DNA of 64,000 nt from Mycolicibacterium neoaurum VKM Ac-1815D (GTDB lineage Bacteria; Actinomycetota; Actinomycetes; Mycobacteriales; Mycobacteriaceae). Each line of letters begins with the position of its first letter. Position 1 is the first letter of the stretch. Positions 36,696 to 44,770 of the stretch are shown here, piece after piece. The notes under the pieces were generated by a model. It saw only the letters and a program-made list of their open reading frames with translations. It did not search any database and was not told where the DNA came from. The translations under genes were made by a program, and so were the position numbers. The stretch covers positions 558,001 through 622,000 of the forward strand of contig NC_023036.2 in assembly GCF_000317305.3 (NCBI RefSeq), written 5' to 3'.

Positions 36696-38017
36696 CGTGG
36701 GCTCTCGGATTGCCGGACGACGGTCTGCATCGCGCGCCGCAGACCGATTCGGTGCACGGGCTTCAATCCGAGCCAATAGAGTTGTCCGGGAAGGCCTTTG
36801 GGCATGTAGCTGACGTGTTGATGGAGCCGGGTCCGCCCCGGTACGACCGACTCGATGCGCCATTGCAGCCGTGCTCGCCCGGCGCCGTGCAGCTCCAGCA
36901 GCGTGGGTTCCTGCTTGTTCTCGACGGTCCAGTGCCCGTGGCGGGATGCCCAGTGCAGCAGGGTTTCCCACACCCTTTCCGGATCGGCGCGGACATCGGC
37001 GTCGTGACTCTCGGTATAGACGATCTCGCCCGTCCACGCCGGATCGGTGGGTAGCGGATCGGCGGCGGTGCCATCCCAGCCGGCCTCGGTGCTCTCGGCA
37101 TTGCGCAGAGCCAGCGCCACGGCATCGCGGTAGGGCGTGAGCCCACCGCTCGGCGCGGCGATGATGGTGTCGATATCGTGCTCGTAGGCGACGGCGTCGG
37201 TGCTGAGCGACTCGATGAGAGCCCGGCCGATGCTCAGCGGTACCGGAGTCACCAAGCCGATCCACAGTCCGGCGAGTTTCGGTGTGAGAACCGGCAATAC
37301 GAGGATGCGACGCCGCGCCAACCCGGCCACCTCGGCATAGATCTGCATCATCTCGCCGTAGCGCAGCACATCGGGCCCGCCGATATCGTAAGTGCGGCTC
37401 TCGGGGATCGCCGCGGTGGCCGCAGCCGTCAGGTAGTGCAGGACATCGCCGACGGCGATGGGCTGGATATGGTTGTTGACCCAGCGCGGCGTGGTCATGA
37501 CCGGTAGTCGGTTGGTCAGGTGCCGGATCATCTCGAACGACGCCGACCCGGCCCCGATGACCACCCCGGCCTGCAGCACCATCGTGGGCACACCCGATTC
37601 GATCAGGATCTCACCCACCTGGGTTCGTGATCGCAGGTGCGTCGACAGTCGATCGGAGTGTTCGTGCAGACCGCCGAGGTACACGATGCGCCCGACGGCG
37701 GCGTCGCGTGCGGCGGTGGCAACATTCTCGGCGCTGCGCCGTTCGGCCTCCTCGAAATCACCGTCGCTGTTCATCGAGTGCACGAGGTAGTAGACGACGT
37801 CGACATCCCGGAACGGCTCCCGCAGGCTCGCGGCATCGGTGAGGTCCCCCCGAGCGATCTCGACGTCATCGGCCCAGGGCACCGTACGGATCTTGGCGGG
37901 GTCACGCACCAGCACCCGCACGTGATGTCCCGCCTCGAGAAGTCTGGGCACCAGACGCCCGCCGATGTAGCCGGTGGCTCCCGTGACGAGAACCCGAAGT
38001 GCACCCACATTGCTCAT
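36692..38017 (-). CDS. NmrA/SDR-like NAD(P)-binding protein with C-terminal DUF2867
   Basis: 441 residues. The extended-SDR N-terminus has VLVTGATGYIGGRLVPRLLE and YYLVHSM; GGPDVLRYGEMM follows in the substrate half. The C-terminal part (about 310-441) resembles DUF2867 as found fused to NmrA-like proteins. ATG 38017 (MSNVGALRVLV) is preferred over a 5' in-frame extension to 38140 without motifs. The upstream region contains an 8-bp inverted repeat. Function in redox-sensing or lipid/isoprenoid chemistry cannot be decided. Confidence 0.82.
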   Translation of the reverse strand: MSNVGALRVLVTGATGYIGGRLVPRLLEAGHHVRVLVRDPAKIRTVPWADDVEIARGDLTDAASLREPFRDVDVVYYLVHSMNSDGDFEEAERRSAENVATAARDAAVGRIVYLGGLHEHSDRLSTHLRSRTQVGEILIESGVPTMVLQAGVVIGAGSASFEMIRHLTNRLPVMTTPRWVNNHIQPIAVGDVLHYLTAAATAAIPESRTYDIGGPDVLRYGEMMQIYAEVAGLARRRILVLPVLTPKLAGLWIGLVTPVPLSIGRALIESLSTDAVAYEHDIDTIIAAPSGGLTPYRDAVALALRNAESTEAGWDGTAADPLPTDPAWTGEIVYTESHDADVRADPERVWETLLHWASRHGHWTVENKQEPTLLELHGAGRARLQWRIESVVPGRTRLHQHVSYMPKGLPGQLYWLGLKPVHRIGLRRAMQTVVRQSESPR

Positions 38018-38084
38018 TCGGAGGAGATGCCCCCTCAGATGGGTCTTCAAGCCTTCCGGCCCCGGTAAGCCCGCGACCACGGAT

Positions 38085-38104
38085 AACTTGACGGATGTCA
38101 AGTT
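38085..38104. promoter_or_regulatory. Inverted repeat AACTTGAC-N4-GTCAAGTT
   Basis: Perfect 8-bp arms with a GGAT spacer in the 137-base divergent region between the NmrA-like gene and fadD4. It resembles TetR-type operators and contains TTGAC-type -35-like hexamers on both strands. The cognate regulator is unknown. Confidence 0.55.
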
Positions 38105-38154
38105 TTTGCCGACTGCATGGTCGGAGGGTCGGGGCGGCATCGTAAAGTCGCCTC

Positions 38155-39672
38155 ATGCAGATCCGTGACACGGCCACAGCCAGCCCCGATAAGCCCGCCG
38201 TCATCATCCACCCGTCCGGCACGGTGGTGACGTTCGGAGAGATGGAAGCGCGGGCCAATCAGCTGGCGCATTACTTCCGCGATCACGGTCTTGTCGAGGG
38301 TGACGCGGTGGCCATCCTGATCGAGAACAACGAGCACATGCATGTGGTCATGTGGGCGGCCCGGCGCTCCGGTCTGTACTACGTGCCCATCAACACCCAC
38401 CTGACCGCGGCCGAAGCCGCCTATATCGTCGACAACAGCGCGGCCAAGGCGATCGTCGGGTCGGCCGCCCTGACCCCGGTGCTGGCGGAACTGGCCGAGC
38501 ACCTGCCCGGCGGCCTGCCTCCCGTGCTGCTGACCACCGGTGAGCTGGAGGGGTGGGCGAGGTACCCGGAGGCGGTTGCCCAGCTGCCCACCACCCCCAT
38601 CGCCGACGAGTGGGACGGTGACCTGCTGCAGTACTCCTCGGGCACCACCGGCCGGCCCAAGGGCATCAAGCGGGCGCTACCGCACCTGCGGCCCTCGGAG
38701 ACCCCCGGCATGATGGCCGCCCTGGTCTCCTTCTGGATGAACCCGGATGCGGTGTACCTCAGCCCGGCGCCGCTCTATCACACGGCGCCGTCGGTGTGGT
38801 CCATGCAGGCTCTTGCCGGCGGTATCACCACCGTGGTGTTGGAGAAGTTCGATGCCGAGGGCGCGCTCGCGGCGATCGAGAAGTACGGCGTGACGCACGG
38901 TCAGTTCGTCCCGGTGATGTTCACCCGCTTCCTCAAGCTGCCCGAGCAGGTGCGCAACTCCTACGACGTGTCGAGTCTGCAGCGGGTGATGCACGCGGCC
39001 GCCCCGTGCCCGGTCGAGATCAAGAAGCAGATGATCGACTGGTGGGGCCCGATCGTCGACGAGTACTACGCCTCGTCCGAGGCGATCGGTGCCACGCTGA
39101 TCAGCGCCGAGGAGTGGCTGGCGCACCCCGGTTCGGTGGGTAAGGCGATGACCGGCATCGTGCACATCCTCGACGAGAACGGCAACGAGCTGCCCCCCGG
39201 CGAGCCCGGTGAGATCTTCTTCGAGGGTGGGCAGGACTTCGAGTACCTCAACGATGCCGAGAAGACCGCGTCGTCGCGGGATTCGCACGGCTGGAAGACG
39301 GTGGGAGACATCGGCTATGTCGACTCAGACGGCTACCTCTACCTCACCGACCGGCGCCATCACATGATCATCTCCGGCGGGGTGAACATCTATCCGCAGG
39401 AAGCCGAGAACATGCTCGTCACCCACCCGAAGGTGATGGACGCCGCGGTGTTCGGCATCCCCGACGACGAGATGGGCCAGTCCGTCAAGGCAGTGGTGCA
39501 GACCGTCGACCCGGCCGATGCCACCCCGGAATTCGCCGACGAGCTGTTGGCCTGGTTGCGAGATCAGCTGTCGCACTACAAGTGTCCGCGCTCGATCTCC
39601 TTCGAAGCGCAGCTGCCCCGCACCGACACCGGCAAGCTGTACAAGCAGGAGCTCATCGAGAGGTACTCGTGA
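38155..39672 (+). CDS. fadD4: Acyl-CoA synthetase FadD4-like
   Basis: 505 residues of the ANL superfamily. The ATP/AMP motif YSSGTTGRPKGI is near residue 162, EYYASSEAIG near 300, and YLTDRRHHMIISGGVNIYP near 402 with the hinge Asp/Arg; a terminal TGKLYKQ contains the catalytic Lys. The protein activates a carboxylic acid to its CoA ester. Its position right of pckA matches fadD4 (Rv0214). Convergent with an SDR gene only three bases downstream. Confidence 0.88.
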   Translation: MQIRDTATASPDKPAVIIHPSGTVVTFGEMEARANQLAHYFRDHGLVEGDAVAILIENNEHMHVVMWAARRSGLYYVPINTHLTAAEAAYIVDNSAAKAIVGSAALTPVLAELAEHLPGGLPPVLLTTGELEGWARYPEAVAQLPTTPIADEWDGDLLQYSSGTTGRPKGIKRALPHLRPSETPGMMAALVSFWMNPDAVYLSPAPLYHTAPSVWSMQALAGGITTVVLEKFDAEGALAAIEKYGVTHGQFVPVMFTRFLKLPEQVRNSYDVSSLQRVMHAAAPCPVEIKKQMIDWWGPIVDEYYASSEAIGATLISAEEWLAHPGSVGKAMTGIVHILDENGNELPPGEPGEIFFEGGQDFEYLNDAEKTASSRDSHGWKTVGDIGYVDSDGYLYLTDRRHHMIISGGVNIYPQEAENMLVTHPKVMDAAVFGIPDDEMGQSVKAVVQTVDPADATPEFADELLAWLRDQLSHYKCPRSISFEAQLPRTDTGKLYKQELIERYS

Positions 39673-39675
39673 CCC

Positions 39676-40386
39676 TCAGCGCTGCCGGGCCGGCCTGACC
39701 ACCATCTCGTTGACGTCGACATCGGCGGGTTCATCGATGGCGTAGCGCACCGCCCGGGCGATCGCGTCCGGCGCGATCGCCGCTGCGCGGTAGCTGCGCA
39801 TCGCATCGGCCGCGGTCGGATCCGTGATGGTGTCGGCGAGTTCGGATTCGACGACACCGGGGGAGATGGTGGTGACGCGGATGGACGGATCCAACTCCAG
39901 GCGCAGGCCCTCGGTGATCGCCCATGCCGCATGCTTGGTGGCGCAGTACACCGCCGCCGTGGGGACGACCTCGTGCGCGCCGACGGAGGCAACGGTGACG
40001 AAATGTCCGCTGCCCGAGCGCTGGAAGTGCGGGAGGGTGGCCGCGATGCCGTGGAGAACACCGCGGATGTTGACGTCGATCATCGTGTCCCACTGGTCGA
40101 CCAGCAACGCGTCCATCCGGGACAGTGGCATCACACCGGCGTTGTTGACCAGCACGTCCACTCGCCCGTACTCGGCGACCGCCGAGTCGACGAATCCCGT
40201 GAAGTCCGCGCGGTCGGTGACATCGAGCCTGCGGACAGCCAGGTTGTCGGTGGCCAGCGCCGCCAGTCGATCGGTGCGGCGGGCGCCGGCCACCACCTGG
40301 TGGCCCCCGGTGGCGAGCCGACGGGCGATGGCTTCGCCGATCCCGCTGGTGGCTCCGGTGACGAGGACGATCTTCTTGTCGGTCAT
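39676..40386 (-). CDS. Short-chain dehydrogenase/reductase
   Basis: 236 residues with all classical SDR motifs: TGATSGIGEAIAR (residues 10-22), NNAGV (about 83), the catalytic Ser in VASVGAH and YCATKHA (Tyr-x3-Lys near 152-156). NADP preference is likely from GARRTDR. Divergent from an XRE regulator gene 87 bases away, which probably controls it. Substrate unknown. Confidence 0.92.
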   Translation of the reverse strand: MTDKKIVLVTGATSGIGEAIARRLATGGHQVVAGARRTDRLAALATDNLAVRRLDVTDRADFTGFVDSAVAEYGRVDVLVNNAGVMPLSRMDALLVDQWDTMIDVNIRGVLHGIAATLPHFQRSGSGHFVTVASVGAHEVVPTAAVYCATKHAAWAITEGLRLELDPSIRVTTISPGVVESELADTITDPTAADAMRSYRAAAIAPDAIARAVRYAIDEPADVDVNEMVVRPARQR

Positions 40387-40472
40387 GCTTCCAGCGTCGG
40401 CGTCCTCCGGTGACCCGTGCCAGGGTGCGTGACACCCAGTCACCCGCGATCGGACACGCTTACCCTGGCCGT

Positions 40473-41291
40473 ATGTCGGAGCTCGGGGATTATCTGCGCA
40501 GCCGACGGGCGCTGCTCGGGCCCGCCGACGTCGGACTTGTCAGTGTGGGTCAACGGCGGGTGCCGGGCCTGCGGCGCGAAGAGGTTGCGCAGCTGGCCGG
40601 GGTGAGCGTCGACTACTACATCCGCCTCGAACAGGGCCGGGAACGATCACCGTCTGCGCAGGTGCTGGAGGCGCTGGCCACCGTGCTGCACCTCGAGGCA
40701 GACGGGCGCGCACACCTGTTCGGATTGGTGGGCCACGCGGCACCGGTGCCGGCTCCCACGACGCCCGACCGGGTGGATCCCGCGCTGCTGCAACTGATGG
40801 CGGCCTGGCCCGACAATCCGGCGCTGGTATACAACCGGGCCTACGACGTGTTGGCGGCCAATCCGATCGCCGAGGCGTTGTTCGGCGATTTCGGAGCGCA
40901 CGGCAACCTGATGACGCTGGTGTTCACCGAGGCACGGGCCAGGCAGTTCTATGCGGACTGGCCGCGGATCGCCGCCAATTCGGTGGCCGGTTTCCGTCGC
41001 AACCACGGCGAGCAGCCCAACGATCCGCGTGTCGTCGCGGTGCTCACCGAGTTGCTGGCCACCAGCGCGGAGTTCGCCACCCTGTGGGACCGCCATGATG
41101 TGCGCGGAAAGACGCAGGACACCAAAACGTTTCGGCATCCGGAGGTGGGGACCGTGACCCTCGGACTGCAGACGTTCGCGGTGCGTTCGGCGCCCGGTCA
41201 GGAGTTGGTCGTGTACCAGGCCGCGCCCGGTTCGCCGAGTGCGGATGCGGTCAAGATGCTCGGCAGCCTCGCGGCGAGCCGCACAATCTGA
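40473..41291 (+). CDS. XRE-family regulator with MmyB-like ligand-binding domain
   Basis: 272 residues. The N-terminal HTH is LRSRRALLGPADVG...GLRREEVAQLAGVSVDYYIRLEQGR; the C-terminal MmyB-type LBD carries NRAYDVLAANPIAEALFGDF and KTFRHPEVGTVTLGLQTF. MmyB-like regulators bind lipids or other small molecules. ATG 40473. It is divergently transcribed from the SDR gene; the 86-base gap has a GGGTG-N5-CACCC repeat near 40423-40437. It ends just before the operator of the downstream MFS-ArsR gene. Confidence 0.88.
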   Translation: MSELGDYLRSRRALLGPADVGLVSVGQRRVPGLRREEVAQLAGVSVDYYIRLEQGRERSPSAQVLEALATVLHLEADGRAHLFGLVGHAAPVPAPTTPDRVDPALLQLMAAWPDNPALVYNRAYDVLAANPIAEALFGDFGAHGNLMTLVFTEARARQFYADWPRIAANSVAGFRRNHGEQPNDPRVVAVLTELLATSAEFATLWDRHDVRGKTQDTKTFRHPEVGTVTLGLQTFAVRSAPGQELVVYQAAPGSPSADAVKMLGSLAASRTI

Positions 41292-41321
41292 ACTATATGT
41301 GCGCACGTGCGCACATATAGT
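41292..41321. promoter_or_regulatory. 30-bp perfect palindrome, predicted ArsR/SmtB-type operator
   Basis: Perfect inverted repeat with 15-bp arms (left arm ACTATATGTGCGCAC) and no spacer, beginning right at the stop of the XRE gene and ending 13 bases before the GTG of the MFS-ArsR fusion. ArsR/SmtB sensors bind such AT-flanked inverted repeats over promoters. The strong symmetry and position argue for autoregulation. Confidence 0.8.
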
Positions 41322-41334
41322 GCATACTGGGCCG

Positions 41335-42885
41335 GTGCCCGTCTTCGCTCGGTTGTTCACCGCCCAGGTGATCGCGCTGAGCGGGACCGGGCTGCTCACC
41401 GTCGCGCTTGGGCTGCTCGCCTACGACCTCGCCGGTGGGGCCGCCGGCGCCGTGCTCGGGACGGCACTTGCCATCAAGATGGTGGCCTATGTCTTTGTGG
41501 CACCGGTGATGTCGGCGGTCACCGACCGGCTGCATCCGCGGACCGTGCTGGTCGGCGCCGATGCGGTGCGCGCCGCGATCGCGGTGTCGCTTCCGTTGGT
41601 CGCACACACCTGGCAGATCTTTGCGCTGGTGTTCGTCCTGCAGGCCGCGTCGGCGACCTTCACCCCCGCATTCCAGGCGGTCACCCCGGCGGTCCTCGTC
41701 GATGAACGCGAATACACCCGCGGGCTGTCGCTGTCCCGGCTCGCCTATGACCTGGAGGCGATGCTCAGTCCGTTGCTTGCGGCCGCGTTGGTAACGGTGC
41801 TGTCCTACTCCGGTCTGTTCGTCGCGACCGCCGGGGGATTCCTGGCCTCCGCACTGCTGGTCGGACATACCGCTGTGCCGGCCGTGACGCGTCGCACCGA
41901 GCATGGGCGGCTACGTGACCGGATCGTCGCAGGCGGCCGGATCATGTTTTCCCGCAATGAACTTCGTGCATTACTGGCGATGAACCTCGCGGTCGCCGCG
42001 GCCACCGCCCTGGTGCTGGTGAACACCGTCGTCTACGTTCGCGGGCTGCAGGGCGGCGGTGACGCCGACGTCGCGTTGACCTTGGCCGTCTACGGCGCGG
42101 GCTCCATGGCAGTCGCCCTGTCGACGCCCCGCCTGCTGACCGTCATGGCAGACCGCACCCTGATGGCGATCGGTGCGGTTGGCACTGCTGCCGGTCTGGT
42201 CGTGACCGCCGTGGTGCTCAGCGTGACGATTCCCGGGCCGCCGGTGCTCATGGTGTTGTGGGCGACGCTGGGCGCGTGCACCGCCATGGTCACCACCCCG
42301 GCCGGTCGCCTGCTGGCGCGCACCGGGCCCGACCGCCCGACGGTCTTCACCGCGCAGTTCTCACTCTCGCACGCGGGGTTCCTGCTGACGTATCCGATCG
42401 CGGGCTGGGTGGGCGCCGGCGTGGATCACGGACTGGCCGCGGCGATGCTGGCTATCCTCGCAACAGGCGCGGCCGCATCGGCGGTCTGCATCACCGTCCG
42501 CGGGAGGGGGAGCTCGGCGATGGACACGACCCCGAGGGCTCCGATCGACGCACCCAGTCTGGTTCACGAGGGCGCCCCGGACCGTGATCGTCTCGACGCT
42601 GCCAGTGACACCTTCCGCATGCTGGCCGACCCGACCCGGCTGCACCTGCTCTGGATGCTGACCCAGGGCGAGGCCGATGTCAGCGCGCTGGCCGAGGCCA
42701 CCGGTGGATCGCGCACCTCGATCAGCCAACACCTGGCCAAGCTGCGGTTCGCCCGACTGGTCGACACCCGCAAGGACGGCCGTCGCGTCTATTACCGATT
42801 ACGCGACGGCCATCTGGGCCGGCTGGTGCGCGAGGGTCTCAACCATGCCGATCACCAGGTGACCGGAGAGCCGCCGCACGCCTGA
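41335..42885 (+). CDS. MFS transporter fused to a C-terminal ArsR/SmtB-type metal-sensor domain
   Basis: 516 residues from GTG 41335. Residues 1-385 form an MFS efflux-type membrane domain (about ten to twelve helices, with a TDRLHPRTVLVGADAVRAA loop). From about 415 to the end there is a winged HTH of the ArsR family (RMLADPTRLHLLWML...GGSRTSISQHLAKL...DGRRVYYRL). No thiol CxC site is seen in helix 3. Helix 5 has Asp491, His493, His504 and His507, which is the D-x-H-x10-H-x2-H metal site of SmtB/CzrA/NmtR-type sensors. A single protein that exports a metal (Ni, Co or Zn inferred) and represses its own gene is the likely reading. Confidence 0.85.
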   Translation: MPVFARLFTAQVIALSGTGLLTVALGLLAYDLAGGAAGAVLGTALAIKMVAYVFVAPVMSAVTDRLHPRTVLVGADAVRAAIAVSLPLVAHTWQIFALVFVLQAASATFTPAFQAVTPAVLVDEREYTRGLSLSRLAYDLEAMLSPLLAAALVTVLSYSGLFVATAGGFLASALLVGHTAVPAVTRRTEHGRLRDRIVAGGRIMFSRNELRALLAMNLAVAAATALVLVNTVVYVRGLQGGGDADVALTLAVYGAGSMAVALSTPRLLTVMADRTLMAIGAVGTAAGLVVTAVVLSVTIPGPPVLMVLWATLGACTAMVTTPAGRLLARTGPDRPTVFTAQFSLSHAGFLLTYPIAGWVGAGVDHGLAAAMLAILATGAAASAVCITVRGRGSSAMDTTPRAPIDAPSLVHEGAPDRDRLDAASDTFRMLADPTRLHLLWMLTQGEADVSALAEATGGSRTSISQHLAKLRFARLVDTRKDGRRVYYRLRDGHLGRLVREGLNHADHQVTGEPPHA

Positions 42886-42913
42886 CGCTGACGCCACCAT
42901 CGGCGTCCGTCGA

Positions 42914-43054
42914 TCAGTCCGGCGGCTCGACCACCTGGTCGGGAACATCGGGGGTCGGGTCGCCACGTTCGGCCCGCTCGGCCGCCCGCTGTCCGGAGGA
43001 TTCGCCCTCCGATTCGTTCTCGTCATCGACGTATACGCCCTTGCCACTCGGCAT
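42914..43054 (-). CDS. Small acidic hypothetical protein (46 residues)
   Basis: Begins MPSGKGVYVDDENESEGESS and ends in DQVVEPPD; rich in Glu, Asp, Ser and Arg and without hydrophobic segment. The ATG at 43054 has AGGGAGG at a good distance, which is a strong reason to call it. It is convergent with the MFS-ArsR gene (28 bases apart). Function unknown; an intrinsically disordered, perhaps stress-related protein is only a guess. Confidence 0.65.
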   Translation of the reverse strand: MPSGKGVYVDDENESEGESSGQRAAERAERGDPTPDVPDQVVEPPD

Positions 43055-43403
43055 CGTGTTCCTCCCTTCTGGCCCAGCCCGGCTACCCCGAGTGCGGTCG
43101 AGCGAAACGGAACGCGAGTATCCGGACGGCGGGTAACGATCCGGTCACAGTGCAGATCACGATCATCTAAGGGTTTGCCGCATTGCATAAGAAACAGACC
43201 GCGATCCTGAACGGATCGAGCCGGACTGGGAGGCACATCACGTGCGATGGGTGTAACGCCGGTGCCCGCGGGGTAGTTCGGTGTAGATACCAGCCTGGGC
43301 CACCAACAGGGCACGCGTACCGTGGGTTTCGGGTCTGGGATGACATCCGGCGCGTCTAGGGTCATGCGCGCGAAAGTCCGATTCTCGAAGGACACGATCA
43401 ACC
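43055..43403. other. Intergenic region between the small acidic gene and the haemophore-like gene
   Basis: 349 bases with no convincing gene; short frames without ribosome binding sites only. It must contain the divergent promoters of both genes. No palindrome stands out. Confidence 0.5.
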
Positions 43404-43790
43404 ATGAAGAACACCATCACGATCATTGGGCGGGCATCTGCGGGCGCGTTGCTGGGTGCCGCAGCGACGGCACTCATCGCGGCACCGGCCGCGTCGGCAG
43501 CGCCGAATTGCCACCCCGACGCGGTGGCCGGCACCGTCAGTTCGGTCACGGGTGCGGCGAGTGCCTATCTGAGCAGCCATCCTGGTGCCAACCAGGTGGT
43601 CCAGGCGGCGCGCACCCAACCGCGCGATGTCGCCGCGGCCAACATCCGGGCCTATTTCACCGCCAACTCGCAGGAGTACTACGAGCTGCGCGGCATCCTG
43701 GCGCCGATCGGCGATACCCAGCGGCAGTGCAACGTCTCGTTGCTCCCGGCCGACCTGGCGTCGGCCTACTCGGAGTTCATGGCCGGCTGA
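43404..43790 (+). CDS. Haemophore-related secreted protein (Rv0203-like)
   Basis: 128 residues. A signal peptide (GRASAGALLGAAATALIAAPAASAA, cut near residue 33) precedes a small helical domain with two cysteines (APNCHPDAV and QRQCNVSL) and an ANIRAYFTANSQEYYELRGI segment. This is the haem-binding-like MHB/haemophore fold of mycobacteria; Rv0203 shuttles haem to MmpL3 and MmpL11. The gene is 13 kb from mmpL3 here. GAAGGAC lies somewhat far from ATG 43404. Its last 25 bases overlap the convergent lipW-like gene. Confidence 0.85.
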   Translation: MKNTITIIGRASAGALLGAAATALIAAPAASAAPNCHPDAVAGTVSSVTGAASAYLSSHPGANQVVQAARTQPRDVAAANIRAYFTANSQEYYELRGILAPIGDTQRQCNVSLLPADLASAYSEFMAG

Positions 43791-44734
43791 CCGACAGCAC
43801 CGAAATCGCCGTCCGTACGGTCCGTCCGTGCGGACGGCGAGTTCGTGAAGACATTCTGTAACCAATCCCGCTGGCTTCGATAGAAGTCCTGGGCAACAGT
43901 GGTTTTCGGTGCGACACCGTCGAAGCCGTGGAAAGCTCCGGCGACGGTGCGGACCTCGCAGGCGACCTCCGCGGCGCGCAGGCGTCGCGCATAGGCGAGA
44001 TTCTCGTCGTGGAACAGGTCGAGCGTGCCCACCCCGATCCAGGCGGGCGGCAGGCCGCTGAGGTCTTCACTGCGCGCCGGCACGGCGGCCTCGCGATCGG
44101 CGGTGCCGAGATAGGCCGACCACCCGAGCCGGTTGCTCTCGTGGGTCCACAACCGATGGCCGGGATCGTCGAGGTGGACACCGACCGATCGGTCGTCCAG
44201 CATCGGGTACACGAGCAGTTGTCCGGCAGGGTGCACCTCGCCGCGGTCCCTGGCCAGCAGGGCCAGTGCGGCGGCCAACCCTCCACCGGCGCTCGCGCCT
44301 CCGATCGCGATGCGCCCGGCATCGACCCCGGGCAGACCTGCCAGCCAGGTCAATGCGGCGTAACAGTCCTCCAGCCCGGCCGGGTAGGGGTGCTGAGGCG
44401 CCAGTCGATAGTTCACCGACACGACCGTGGCGCCGAGGGCGTCGGCGAATCTGCGGCAGGAGGCATCGTCCTGCGCGGCACTGCCGATCACGTAGCCGCC
44501 GCCGTGGATCCACAACAGCGCAGGGGTGGGCGGGGTCGACTCTCGCGGTCGATACAGCCGCACCCTAACCCCTGAGCTCAGCGTCAATGGCAGCACACCG
44601 TCGGGCACCCGACGTTCCATCAACATGCTCATTCGCTGCAGCAGAACAAGATTCGCCGTGGTGACGAGTTTGCGCGGAATGAACCGGGCGATACGGGCGA
44701 GATCGGGGTGGAAGGCGGTCCCGGTGGTGGTCAC
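43766..44734 (-). CDS. lipW: HSL-type esterase/lipase (LipW-like)
   Basis: 322 residues from GTG 44734. The hormone-sensitive-lipase fold is evident: oxyanion HGGG (WIHGGGYVIG near residue 76), nucleophile GGASAGGG near 150, Asp in GVGTLDLFHDE and His in AGAFHGFD. It hydrolyses short-chain esters. Assigned to LipW by order (before LipC and the WS/DGAT gene). Convergent overlap of 25 bases with the haemophore-like gene. Confidence 0.85.
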   Translation of the reverse strand: MTTTGTAFHPDLARIARFIPRKLVTTANLVLLQRMSMLMERRVPDGVLPLTLSSGVRVRLYRPRESTPPTPALLWIHGGGYVIGSAAQDDASCRRFADALGATVVSVNYRLAPQHPYPAGLEDCYAALTWLAGLPGVDAGRIAIGGASAGGGLAAALALLARDRGEVHPAGQLLVYPMLDDRSVGVHLDDPGHRLWTHESNRLGWSAYLGTADREAAVPARSEDLSGLPPAWIGVGTLDLFHDENLAYARRLRAAEVACEVRTVAGAFHGFDGVAPKTTVAQDFYRSQRDWLQNVFTNSPSARTDRTDGDFGAVGQPAMNSE

Positions 44735-44770
44735 CTCAGCAGTATGGCCGACCCGCCGGATCGGAAAGGT

